From Methanospirillum hungatei JF-1 (lineage in GTDB: Archaea; Halobacteriota; Methanomicrobia; Methanomicrobiales; Methanospirillaceae), in the NCBI RefSeq assembly GCF_000013445.1, contig NC_007796.1, forward strand, positions 1,896,936-1,960,935: DNA of 64,000 bases, in the 5' to 3' direction. This document shows, piece by piece, positions 8,608-16,963 of this stretch; the first letter of the stretch is position 1; each line of letters starts with the position of its first letter. The notes beneath the pieces are model-generated. The model saw only the letters and a list, made by a program, of their open reading frames with translations. It was not told the DNA's origin and searched no databases. Both the position numbers and the translations under genes were made by a program.

Positions 8608-8997
8608 TCAAACCACTTTTTTTTTGACAAGATTCATGAGAGCACCTCCTTGTGCCAAGGCCATGGTTGCGCCACAAATTGCTCCAATCACAAGGTCAGT
8701 TTTTAATAATTCCTTTACCCATTCAATTGATCGGATGTGAGAAGGATCTGCCCATGTTTGAGAAACCGGAAGGAGGAGGAGATTTCAAGCAGCCGGATTA
8801 ATCTCATTTATAGAGATTTCTGGTTCTAGAACCATACCTCCCATAGTTGTTACCGGGTTTTGATAGCATCCACAAAGAACAAGATGGTATGATATTCCCT
8901 GTTTGCAATATTGCCCTGATCCTAATTCTGCAAAAATATATCCCGGTTCCCAGTCAGCCATTTTGTCCGGGACATAGAGGTACATGATTCGTTTCAT
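8608..8997 (-). pseudogene. DJ-1/PfpI family protein, internal stop and truncated
   Basis: From the ATG the frame encodes YLYVPDKMADWEPGY and TTMGG, the start of a DJ-1/PfpI (type 1 glutamine amidotransferase-like) protein. A TGA at 8785-8787 then interrupts it. The same frame continues with LLLLPVSQTW, then ELLKTDLVIGAICGATMALA, which contains the nucleophile-elbow cysteine (AICGAT). It stops again after a run of nine A that encodes lysines. The last third of the domain is missing. The family includes peptidases, deglycases and chaperones; this copy is dead or at best a fragment. Confidence 0.8.
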
Positions 8998-9087
8998 AAT
9001 CTGCGTTCATCCCTTTTCTCTGAATACATAAAAACATATGACATTCAAAAAAGTGGATTATGTCATATAATTTCCCTCTTACATGTT

Positions 9088-9900
9088 CTATTGCGATTTT
9101 TTCATGATGAAATACGTATATCCATACTCTTTTGAATATTTCCGGAAGATGTTCATCTCCATCTCCAGTCCCTGGATGATGAACTGTGCATCCTGATTCC
9201 CGGCATACTTTTCTTTGAGCATTCCAAGCCGGGCAGCAAGAGGATTGTAATAATGGGTATACCAGCCGGTATCAGGAAGCCGGAATGACCCAACTAATGA
9301 ATACCCCTCTGCCCGTATCATCTCCTCTGCTTGTGCCACGGTTGGCATATCTGGAGAGATCTCATGCATGAACTGTGCACATTCTTCTGAAGGAGAATCG
9401 GTAAACCAGGTACAGTCAGAGATCATCATGTACCCGCCCGGTTTTAGGAATTTCTTCCACGTCTGCAGGGCCGGGAGAATACCAATGATAAACGCTGAAC
9501 CTTCTGCCCAGATGATATCAAATGACTTTTCATCAAATGGCAGATTATCCATTGAAGCCCGACGGGTCGTAATTCTCCCGTCAAGTCCGGCTTTCTGTGC
9601 CCGGCGGGTGAGATCATCCAGAAACGGCTGATGGAGATCTGTAGCAGTAATCTGACAATCCGGACAGATCCGGGCAAGAGTCAGATCCTGCATACCGGAT
9701 CCACACCCGATATCCAGTATCTTCCCCCGTTTGGCATCAGGAGGAAGAAAAGAGAAGGCAAATGCTGTTGCTTCGTCAAGACCCGGACCCTGCCGGGGCA
9801 ATCCTTCAAACATTGAACAGATAAGTGTTACATCCATGGGGGAACACGTTGGAATGAAGATTTCAAATGCTTTCTGATCCATTCCGGATGAAATATCCAA
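9088..9900 (-). CDS. class I SAM-dependent methyltransferase
   Basis: The 270-residue protein has SAM-binding motif I ILDIGCGSG at about residues 60-68. A TATDLH acidic loop follows near 85, SFDIIWAEG near 128, and FLKPGGYMMISD near 152. This is the Rossmann-type small-molecule methyltransferase fold. The acceptor cannot be deduced. The C-terminal half contains a GWYTHYYNPL segment and an aromatic tail. No neighbour suggests a pathway, so the gene is probably transcribed alone. Confidence 0.85.
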   Translation of the reverse strand: MDISSGMDQKAFEIFIPTCSPMDVTLICSMFEGLPRQGPGLDEATAFAFSFLPPDAKRGKILDIGCGSGMQDLTLARICPDCQITATDLHQPFLDDLTRRAQKAGLDGRITTRRASMDNLPFDEKSFDIIWAEGSAFIIGILPALQTWKKFLKPGGYMMISDCTWFTDSPSEECAQFMHEISPDMPTVAQAEEMIRAEGYSLVGSFRLPDTGWYTHYYNPLAARLGMLKEKYAGNQDAQFIIQGLEMEMNIFRKYSKEYGYTYFIMKKSQ

Positions 9901-10001
9901 AAACTATAATTCCGACGTATGAACCAGGCGTAGAAAAACCGGATATCCCAGATTCGAGAAAAACATATTGATTCATTTCGTATAAAATGGTGGCTATCAG
10001 A

Positions 10002-10493
10002 TCACACCCGGTCATCAGCCATCTCATAACAGCAATACCGGTGATCCTGCCATAGCCATTCACAGGCCAGCACAGCCGGAACAAACATGGGTTTATACCG
10101 GATTCTGATGCGGAAACGCTTTTTCGTCCGATCCCGTACTGCTCTTTTCCCATGAGCCTGCTGATGACAGGAATGACAGAGAACACGAAGATTTGACGCG
10201 GTTGAATCTCCCCCTTCCGAGAGCGGGATTATATGATGCACTGAAAGATCACGCTGTTCTCCGCATATCTGGCATCGGTACCCATCCCGCTCCAGTATCT
10301 GCCTGCGGATAACATTCCAATACTGTGGCCGTCTTCCCCTGATGGATGCATGTTCCTGCTCAACCCATGAATAAAAAAGATCCCTGCACTGGGAAGAGCA
10401 GCATGAATCAAAGGAGTGTTCAGAATCAAGAGGCATTTCACACCAGCGACAGAGCCCGGTGTGGTTCAGGACAGACTCACCGGATTGATTCAT
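10002..10493 (-). CDS. HNH endonuclease with N-terminal zinc motif
   Basis: The 163-residue protein carries an N-terminal CRWC...CCSSQC knuckle (residues 15-36) and then a complete HNH nuclease domain. That domain has zinc pairs CxxC at 74-77 and CHSC at 106-109, HHIIPLSEGG with catalytic His 86/87, Asn 101, and His 114. It resembles McrA-like stand-alone nucleases. Nothing indicates that it lies in an intron, intein or restriction operon. The basic tail may contact DNA. Confidence 0.85.
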   Translation of the reverse strand: MNQSGESVLNHTGLCRWCEMPLDSEHSFDSCCSSQCRDLFYSWVEQEHASIRGRRPQYWNVIRRQILERDGYRCQICGEQRDLSVHHIIPLSEGGDSTASNLRVLCHSCHQQAHGKRAVRDRTKKRFRIRIRYKPMFVPAVLACEWLWQDHRYCCYEMADDRV

Positions 10494-10616
10494 CCAAACA
10501 GTAAATCAGCATGAAAACATATAGTGTTTTCTATGAAGCAATGAAGCAATGTGAAGATATAGAGAGATATGATGATATCATAGGAACTATAGTCTCATGA
10601 CCAAACCCCTATCTGC

Positions 10617-11510
10617 ATGGAGGTACATGGAAAGCATACCATGAATCAAACCACCCGTTCATGCACGAAAATTACAGTATCTGATACCGATGCATCTTCC
10701 CTGTACCCATCTTCATATCAGGATCATATTCCTGAACCGGACGTCAGACACTCAGCAGGGAGGAGAATCGAAGACCATATCAGCTCATATCCGAAGGCCT
10801 CCCTTGCCTGGGAGTTATTAATAAAAGTCAGCCACATATCCGTCCTCTGGGACATGGCAGCCTTTACGACCACCGAACGACTCAGGATGAATGACCATGG
10901 AAGGATCCATGCACAGGTAACTGCTGCATCTGCTCTTACCATCCTGGATCTGCTCTGTTCATCTGATATTAAACCGGATATAATAAAAAAAGGGGGAGAT
11001 TTGGATGATGCGATGCTCATAGTCCTGGTAAGTGCCCTGTGCCATGATATCGGGAATGCAATTCATCGGGATTCCCACCTCTCACACTCCATGATGCTGG
11101 CCCAGCCAATCCTTGATATGATCCTGCCGGTCATCTATCCTGACCCGAAAACCGCTCTGCTTATGAGTACAGTGATCCTCTCCGCTATTCATTCTCATCA
11201 CGGAGATCCGAAACCTCTGACCATCGAAGGGAGTATTATCAGTGTTGCTGATGCCAGTGACATGACAAAGGGGCGTGCCTGTCATTCGACCGATATCTCC
11301 ACTGCTTCCATGCATGCAATATCCACCCTGGCAATCGATGATGTGATAATCACCAGAGGACTAAATCGTCCGGTTGAGATCCAGATATTAATGTCCCAGC
11401 TGGCCGGGATGTTTCAGATTCATGAAACCCTGATACCAAAGATACATGCAGGGTTGTTAAAAGAACACATCAATGTCTATATTCCGCTTCAGGACCAGTA
11501 CATCTATTAA
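10617..11510 (+). CDS. HD-domain phosphohydrolase
   Basis: The 297-residue protein contains an HD domain. His 98 is in GRIHAQ, the HD pair is in LCHDIGNAIHRDSH (143-144), further histidines are in IHSHHGD (192-195), and ADASD (212) gives the last metal aspartate. HD proteins hydrolyse phosphate esters such as nucleotides or cyclic nucleotides. The substrate here is unknown. ATG 10617 or the in-frame ATG 10641 could be the start. GGAGG at about 10619 overlaps the first and is too far from the second. The C-terminus (LNRPVEIQILMSQLAG) resembles archaeal HD proteins of unassigned role. Confidence 0.8.
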   Translation: MEVHGKHTMNQTTRSCTKITVSDTDASSLYPSSYQDHIPEPDVRHSAGRRIEDHISSYPKASLAWELLIKVSHISVLWDMAAFTTTERLRMNDHGRIHAQVTAASALTILDLLCSSDIKPDIIKKGGDLDDAMLIVLVSALCHDIGNAIHRDSHLSHSMMLAQPILDMILPVIYPDPKTALLMSTVILSAIHSHHGDPKPLTIEGSIISVADASDMTKGRACHSTDISTASMHAISTLAIDDVIITRGLNRPVEIQILMSQLAGMFQIHETLIPKIHAGLLKEHINVYIPLQDQYIY

Positions 11511-11667
11511 AAACTCGAATGTGTGAATGAATTATCTCCAATATGATCAGGAAACCTGTGAAATAGTATGTTCAGAGGACCGGCGAGTTAACATTCATCA
11601 GAAAACTTGTACGGAACTGATTTGGGTTCAAAAAAAATAAATTGAATCATGACAAACGTGTTTAAAA

Positions 11668-12222
11668 ATGAACCCAATTGTATTTTTGATTTCATTCCTG
11701 CCGTGGATCCTTTTCGGATTATTTGCCGGCCATTCACTGCTTGAACTTGAAACTGCTCTTATTATCTCTTTAGTTATTTCGGTTATCGTCGGATACCGGG
11801 ACATGCGGGACAAACTTATAGTGCCCTGGGTAACATTCTCCTTTTTTGTGGGAATGGTCATCGCCCTGATAGTCCTTCAGTGGTATAGTATCATCCCGTA
11901 TATTGGAATTGCATCCAATATTGTGCTCACGGGAATTGCATTTGGAAGCCTTGCAATTGGTATTCCCTTTACCATCCAGTATGCAAAACGGGATGTCCCC
12001 CGCGAACGTTGGGAAAACCCGGTTTTCATCCATATTAATAAAATTCTCACCGCATTCTGGGGTATTCTCTTCTTCCTGGGATTACTGCTGAGTGTATACA
12101 AGTTCTTTTATCCAGATACGCTCGGGATATTCGGTGATGCATACATGTGGATTTCCATCATCGTCGGGATTTTTTTCACCATGAAATACCCGGCATATGC
12201 GAAAAAAAGAAGTCAGACATAA
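11668..12222 (+). CDS. integral membrane protein of unknown function
   Basis: I do not recognise this family. The 184-residue protein has about six hydrophobic segments. Short basic or charged loops such as GYRDMRDK and AKRDVPRERWENP separate them, and it ends in a KKRSQT tail. It has no conserved catalytic motif I can name. It stands alone between the HD gene and the convergent TMEM175-like gene. Confidence 0.7.
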   Translation: MNPIVFLISFLPWILFGLFAGHSLLELETALIISLVISVIVGYRDMRDKLIVPWVTFSFFVGMVIALIVLQWYSIIPYIGIASNIVLTGIAFGSLAIGIPFTIQYAKRDVPRERWENPVFIHINKILTAFWGILFFLGLLLSVYKFFYPDTLGIFGDAYMWISIIVGIFFTMKYPAYAKKRSQT

Positions 12223-12394
12223 TTAAAATTCAGAAAAAAATCCGGTCATGGATTAACCATTTCAAGTCTTTTTTCCGATACCATCGCAGAGGAACCCGCT
12301 GCCTGCATGACCTGCTCCAGGCCTGTGAAGTAATCTCTTTCTAATAACAAGCAAAAGAGAGAAAGGGCGTCTATGTCGGGCCCTGGCTGGCTGG

Positions 12395-13027
12395 TTAATC
12401 ATCCTCAATGATGTCAGGAAACAGAATATCAGCAATGATATGGGCAGGGAATAGGAAGAGCCAGAAATAGAGGGCGAAAGACGGCCTGATAAAAGAGAGC
12501 GGAATTGAGAGGAGAAAGATACTGGGACTGATATAATTCTTTATTCTTGTCAGTCTGACAAAATCCTCTGGCAGATCCTTATTGATATGCAGATATCTCC
12601 GTGATGCATAATGCCAGATGAAACCTAGTAAAATTCCTGGAGCAGCATATCCGAATGCAGCAATGATTACCGCCAGCTGGATATGTCCATACTCATTGAT
12701 GAGTTTCGTGACAAACGGCATCATGATGATGAACAGCAGGAAAAACGTATTCAGCCGCATCAGAATACCGTCATAGCCGACAATAAATCTGAAAATCCGG
12801 TGATGATTTGACCAGTATGCTGCGGTGATGATAAAGGTCAAAAAAAAGTAGAGGAACCGGGAGTATTCATCAACAAGTCCCTGGAGCAGAAGTGCATCCT
12901 GTTGTTTCTGCAGGTCAGGAACCACCAGATCAATTGCCAGAAGTGTGAGGGAGAATGCAAAGACCGCATCACTAATTCCGATAATACGGTCCAGCCCTCG
13001 TCTTTCGTAATAATCACTTCTTTTCAT
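12395..13027 (-). CDS. TMEM175/DUF1211-family potassium channel-like protein
   Basis: The 210-residue protein has about six transmembrane helices. The first helix carries the family signature (RIIGISDAVFAFSLT, residues 14-28), a variant of RxxxFSD with Ile for Phe. Prokaryotic TMEM175 proteins form potassium-permeable channels. ATG 13027 has a strong AGGAAGGA ribosome site and begins 13 bases after the stop of the upstream transporter gene. A longer start at 13063 would overlap that gene and is rejected. The two genes are probably one operon. The last residues are acidic (IIEDD). Confidence 0.85.
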   Translation of the reverse strand: MKRSDYYERRGLDRIIGISDAVFAFSLTLLAIDLVVPDLQKQQDALLLQGLVDEYSRFLYFFLTFIITAAYWSNHHRIFRFIVGYDGILMRLNTFFLLFIIMMPFVTKLINEYGHIQLAVIIAAFGYAAPGILLGFIWHYASRRYLHINKDLPEDFVRLTRIKNYISPSIFLLSIPLSFIRPSFALYFWLFLFPAHIIADILFPDIIEDD

Positions 13028-13040
13028 GCATCCTTCCTGT

Positions 13041-13739
13041 TTATGAGAGCAGCATACCGACAATCACACCGGCAAGGGCGGCAGCAAGGGCAATTCCCAT
13101 CGTTTCCGCAACCGTCCGGACAGGACTTCTGTTGCTTATCCGTGCCCGGCCTATTCCAAGGAGCAGAAGCAGCACTGCAGTAACCACGATACAGATGATC
13201 CAGGCGGTGTGCATCGGGAATAAGACAAAGGGAATGACCGGAGTCAGACCGGCAAAGAGATCTGACAGAAACATCCAGATTGAATGGATAACCGGAGATG
13301 TCTTCTGCCCTATGGTCTTCTGACTGGCAGCGATTGCGATCTCTAATCCGGATATGGTGGCAGGGTTTTTTGAAATATCTGCATGAATGAAGTTGATGGT
13401 CTGTTGTGAGAGGCCTGAATTCTGAAGCAGCCCCATCAGGTCCGATACCGCCCCTTCCGGGTTCTTGTTGATGGCTGCAATCCGCTCCTGGTTCTCTTCC
13501 TCTTCTTCATCACGCTCGGATTCAATCTCCATGAAGCAGCCGGCCATCATCGAGACCGATGCTGCAATGGCTCCGGTGGCACCGGCAAGAACGACCGCAT
13601 CTGCAGAGTCCGCTCCTGCAGCAACACCAAGGACCAGACCCAGAATGGAGACCGTCCCATCTGACATCCCAAAGACCACTTCGCCATATGAGGCGGCCAG
13701 CGATTGTTTAATACGGGATATAAACAACCTTTCCGACAT
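13041..13739 (-). CDS. VIT1/CCC1-family iron/manganese transporter
   Basis: The 232-residue protein starts with the family hallmark around residues 17-35 (YGEVVFGMSDGTVS, close to the usual GxxDG). A small-residue-rich second helix and the MExExE-type acidic region (FMEIESERDEEEEENQ) follow, and three more hydrophobic segments complete it. VIT1/CCC1 proteins move Fe2+ or Mn2+ out of the cytoplasm, and the acidic region binds metal. It is followed at 13 bases by the TMEM175-like gene on the same strand. Confidence 0.88.
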   Translation of the reverse strand: MSERLFISRIKQSLAASYGEVVFGMSDGTVSILGLVLGVAAGADSADAVVLAGATGAIAASVSMMAGCFMEIESERDEEEEENQERIAAINKNPEGAVSDLMGLLQNSGLSQQTINFIHADISKNPATISGLEIAIAASQKTIGQKTSPVIHSIWMFLSDLFAGLTPVIPFVLFPMHTAWIICIVVTAVLLLLLGIGRARISNRSPVRTVAETMGIALAAALAGVIVGMLLS

Positions 13740-13850
13740 GATAATATATCCGTTTCAGGGTTGTGGGTTATCGGGTAAAATACCTCTTTTGTCGTATAGC
13801 ATGAATGGAAAATTGAAAGGATCAGACCTCATGAACCCTTATTAGCCCTC

Positions 13851-14792
13851 TTACTGATGTGCCGTTCCTTCGGAAGGCGTCACGAGCAACATGAGGAATA
13901 ACCCGGCAAATGATATGAGCATACCAAACAGGAATGCAAAATCAAAGGCAAAAACCAGATCTGATGGTGGAATGAGATGAGAAGAGACCTCTGCAATCTT
14001 TGGTCCTGCTGCAAGAATTGCAATGAATATGACTGCAGCAACACCAAGTGTTGACCCCAGATTACTCATTACCCGCAGGAGACCTGATGTTGCCGCCCGG
14101 TCAGATACCGATGACTCATTCATCAGTGCAGTGGTGAGCGGGGAGAATGCTATTCCAGTCCCGGCACCAAGCAGCATAAGATATAACCCAATGTACCCAA
14201 TCCTGGTATCTGCAGTGATTGTGGAGAGGAAAAACTGGGCGATTGCACAGAGTGAAAACCCAACCAGAATAGGTTTTTTTGTCCCGATGACATCTGCCAT
14301 TTTCCCAGATATCGGTGCGGTCAGGATCATGCCGACCGGCAGGGCAAGGACAATAAGACCGGTTGTATCTGGTGGAATAGCCCTGACAATCTCAAGATAG
14401 AACGGCATAATCACCAGCACTCCGGATATCCCCATCTGGACAAGAAGTATTCCGACACTCTGCACAGAATAATTGCGATTTTTAAAAAGAAAGAGATTTA
14501 TCAATGGTTCTTTTGTTCTTTGCTCCTGCACTATGAAGAGTGCCCAGCATGCCAGTGAGAAAATGATGAAAGCACTCCCCATCACCGGATTATTCTTTTC
14601 GATTGTGGTCAGTCCGATTATGAGCAATGAAAGTGCAATAAAGAACAAAAGAATCCCGGGAACGTCGAGCTTTGCATCAGGAAAAAGAGGCTCTTTGTGT
14701 GGAAGGATATAGTATCCAAGGATTATCCCAATTATTCCAATCGGAATATTCACTCCAAAGATAGACCGCCATGAGAACGCACTAATATTCAA
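13851..14792 (-). pseudogene. MFS drug-exporter family (DHA2-like), N-terminus missing
   Basis: The frame encodes the C-terminal two thirds of a DHA2-type MFS transporter. It begins at FSWRSIFGVNIPIG, the sixth helix region of these roughly 470-residue proteins, and continues through eight further hydrophobic segments. The first 150-160 residues, with the early helices and signature loop, are absent. The only start is a TTG exactly at the break. The DNA beyond encodes nothing related, and a GGGGTCAGATTCTGTCCC palindrome lies three bases outside. The gene was probably cut by a rearrangement or an inserted and lost repeat element. Confidence 0.8.
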
Positions 14793-14794
14793 GA

Positions 14795-14812
14795 GGGGTC
14801 AGATTCTGTCCC
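14795..14812. repeat. REP-like palindrome at the MFS break point
   Basis: The 18 bases GGGGTCAGATTCTGTCCC form an imperfect palindrome directly outside the truncated MFS gene. Similar GGGGTCAGA...TCTG.CCC ends occur at repetitive elements mobilised by REP-associated transposases. Only one copy was noticed, and no transposase is present. Confidence 0.35.
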
Positions 14813-15146
14813 GCAGGCATAGTATTCACCAAACAACATGTACGAAACAATGGAAATAGTTTACCACACGATCAGGTGATCAGATCATCCATCTGTTTTA
14901 TAACAGATTTCATACAGAAAAAGAGACCATAGGATATATTCAATCCGAAATTTTCATTTGTGATTGTTGATGGAATGATTATGTACATCTGACGCACACG
15001 AATTTTTCCCTACGAAAATAAAATCGGGAATGATTTATACTATTTATCTAATTTTAAATTTTTCAGATGTTTTAAGAGAGTACACCATTCCATTACTTCC
15101 GCTATACTCACTGAATATATATAGTCCACGAGAAAAATACACAACC
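14813..15146. other. gene-free stretch
   Basis: This AT-rich stretch lies between the truncated MFS gene and the peptidase. It includes several TATA-like stretches near 15026-15060 and 15110-15125 that could drive the peptidase. An in-frame extension of the peptidase up to 15030 is open but unlike coding sequence. No other gene is seen. Confidence 0.4.
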
Positions 15147-16949
15147 ATGGTAGACCGGAGGCTAATTCCATTTATTCTCCTTATTCTGATGGGTTTTATC
15201 CCGTCAGGACTTGGATGTACCACCTTTGTTGTCACTGATGAAGCATCAGAGGATGGTTCCACGTTTGTCGGACATTCAAATGACGGGTTCGGGGTGGGTC
15301 TCATAGGCCACGAGATCCGGGAGGATATGGTTTCGTTTCGTCATATCATCGCAAAAGATCATCCAGCTGGGGCAATGAGACCGGTTGTGTATGATCCCAA
15401 CAGTGGAGGGGAGTTCCTTGGCGAGGCGCCTTCATCAGACACTCAAACGATTATCATCGGTGAGATTCCCCAGGTAAACCATACGTATGCCTACATCACC
15501 GGCAGTTATGGTATTATCAACGAACACCAGCTCATGACTGGAGAATGCACGGACTATGCAAAAATTCATCCGGGGGCAGAGAAGGGGAAACGCATCTTTT
15601 ACAGTTCTGAACTCTCCAATATCGCACTTGAACGATGTAAAACCGCAAAAGAGGCTGTCATTCTTATCGGAGAACTGATCGACACCTATGGATATTACGG
15701 GACCGGTGAGACCCTCATCTTTGCCGACCCATCAGATGCCTGGGTTATCGAGATGTGTGGCGGTACCCCTGACGGGACCGGGGGGTACTGGGCTGCCCAG
15801 AGAATCCCTCCTGGGGAGATCTTTGTTGCCGCAAATGAGTTCAGGATTCGGGAACTTTCTGAGGATAATCCTGACCAGATATTTGCGAAAAACCTCAAGG
15901 ATGATGCACAGACGATGGGCTGGTGGAAACCGGAAGATGGCCCACTTGACTGGGCTCAGGTGTTTGGTATCGGTGAATATTCGCATCCCTATTACTCTCA
16001 GGGCAGAGTATGGAGAATTTTTGACCGGCTGGCTCCATCGTTAGGTCTTTCCCCCTATGTTGAAGGGCCGTTCTCAAAAGCATATCCCTTCTCAATAAAA
16101 CCTGATTCCCCGGTAAATATCACGAATGCACTCTCTATCTTCCGGGATCACTATGAAGGGACGGTATACGATCTGACTGCTCCCCCTGCTGGCGGTCCGT
16201 TCGGAGATCCCTACCGGGTATGGGGTCCGTATGATCTCCACGATGCTCCCTACGAAGGACAGTTAAAACCAGGATCCTGGCCACGACCCATATCTACTGA
16301 TCCCTGTGGATACTCCTACATCTGTCAGGGCAGGGCAAATCTCCCTGATCCCATCGGTGGTATCTGCTGGCTTGGCATGTCTTCACCCGCAGAGACATGT
16401 TATCTTCCCTTCTATACTGGCATATATCACTTACCAGCTCCGTACCTCCATGGCTCTCACTGGGAGTTTGATTTAAATACCGCATTCTGGCCGTATGAAC
16501 TGCTTCAGAATTATGCCAGGCTCATGTATAGCAACATGGCACCTGAAATTAAGGCTGAACAGGAACGAATAGAGGGAGCTGCAATCGCAAACCAGTCGGC
16601 AATTGAGGCGAAGGCGCTTGAACTCTACAAGACAGACGAACGGTCTGCACGTGAATTCCTGACTGAATATTCCAGTGAGACAGCATTGAACGCCCTCAAT
16701 GACTGGAAAAAACTTATGGGAGAGATGATCGTCACCTACCGGAACGGGAATTACAATGATGTTGATAATAAAACCATCAGTAATATCGGGTATCCGGACT
16801 GGTGGTATGAATATGCCCGGTATCAGTATGGTCCACGGGTGTATGATATTCAGGGATTAAACGCAATTCCTGACGTAAAATATGTCGGAGAAGAAGCGAA
16901 TATCACAGGAGATCCAATCTCATACATCGAGAAATATCAGACCGGATAA
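15147..16949 (+). CDS. secreted C69-family dipeptidase
   Basis: From ATG 15147 the 600-residue protein has a signal peptide ending GLGC. Cys 24 then becomes the N-terminal residue of GCTTFVVTDEAS, the catalytic nucleophile of peptidase family C69 (N-terminal nucleophile hydrolases). Further family marks are SNDG, YAYITGSYGIINEHQL, GETLIFADPSDAWVIEMCG and GEIFVAANEFRI. It probably cleaves dipeptides or short peptides outside the membrane. An in-frame extension to 15030 would bury the signal peptide and is rejected. Only 14 bases separate it from the aconitase X gene, which suggests joint transcription. Confidence 0.88.
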   Translation: MVDRRLIPFILLILMGFIPSGLGCTTFVVTDEASEDGSTFVGHSNDGFGVGLIGHEIREDMVSFRHIIAKDHPAGAMRPVVYDPNSGGEFLGEAPSSDTQTIIIGEIPQVNHTYAYITGSYGIINEHQLMTGECTDYAKIHPGAEKGKRIFYSSELSNIALERCKTAKEAVILIGELIDTYGYYGTGETLIFADPSDAWVIEMCGGTPDGTGGYWAAQRIPPGEIFVAANEFRIRELSEDNPDQIFAKNLKDDAQTMGWWKPEDGPLDWAQVFGIGEYSHPYYSQGRVWRIFDRLAPSLGLSPYVEGPFSKAYPFSIKPDSPVNITNALSIFRDHYEGTVYDLTAPPAGGPFGDPYRVWGPYDLHDAPYEGQLKPGSWPRPISTDPCGYSYICQGRANLPDPIGGICWLGMSSPAETCYLPFYTGIYHLPAPYLHGSHWEFDLNTAFWPYELLQNYARLMYSNMAPEIKAEQERIEGAAIANQSAIEAKALELYKTDERSAREFLTEYSSETALNALNDWKKLMGEMIVTYRNGNYNDVDNKTISNIGYPDWWYEYARYQYGPRVYDIQGLNAIPDVKYVGEEANITGDPISYIEKYQTG

Positions 16950-16963
16950 ATAGAGAGATCATT

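Noticed and set aside
8785-8787. TGA in the DJ-1 gene as recoded codon
   Set aside because: The catalytic cysteine lies elsewhere as a normal Cys codon, and a second stop truncates the domain.
12246-12401. Short minus-strand frame with protein-like text (DYFTGLEQVMQAAGSS)
   Set aside because: Starts inside the end of the TMEM175-like gene with no start codon. It may be a remnant, but evidence is too thin.
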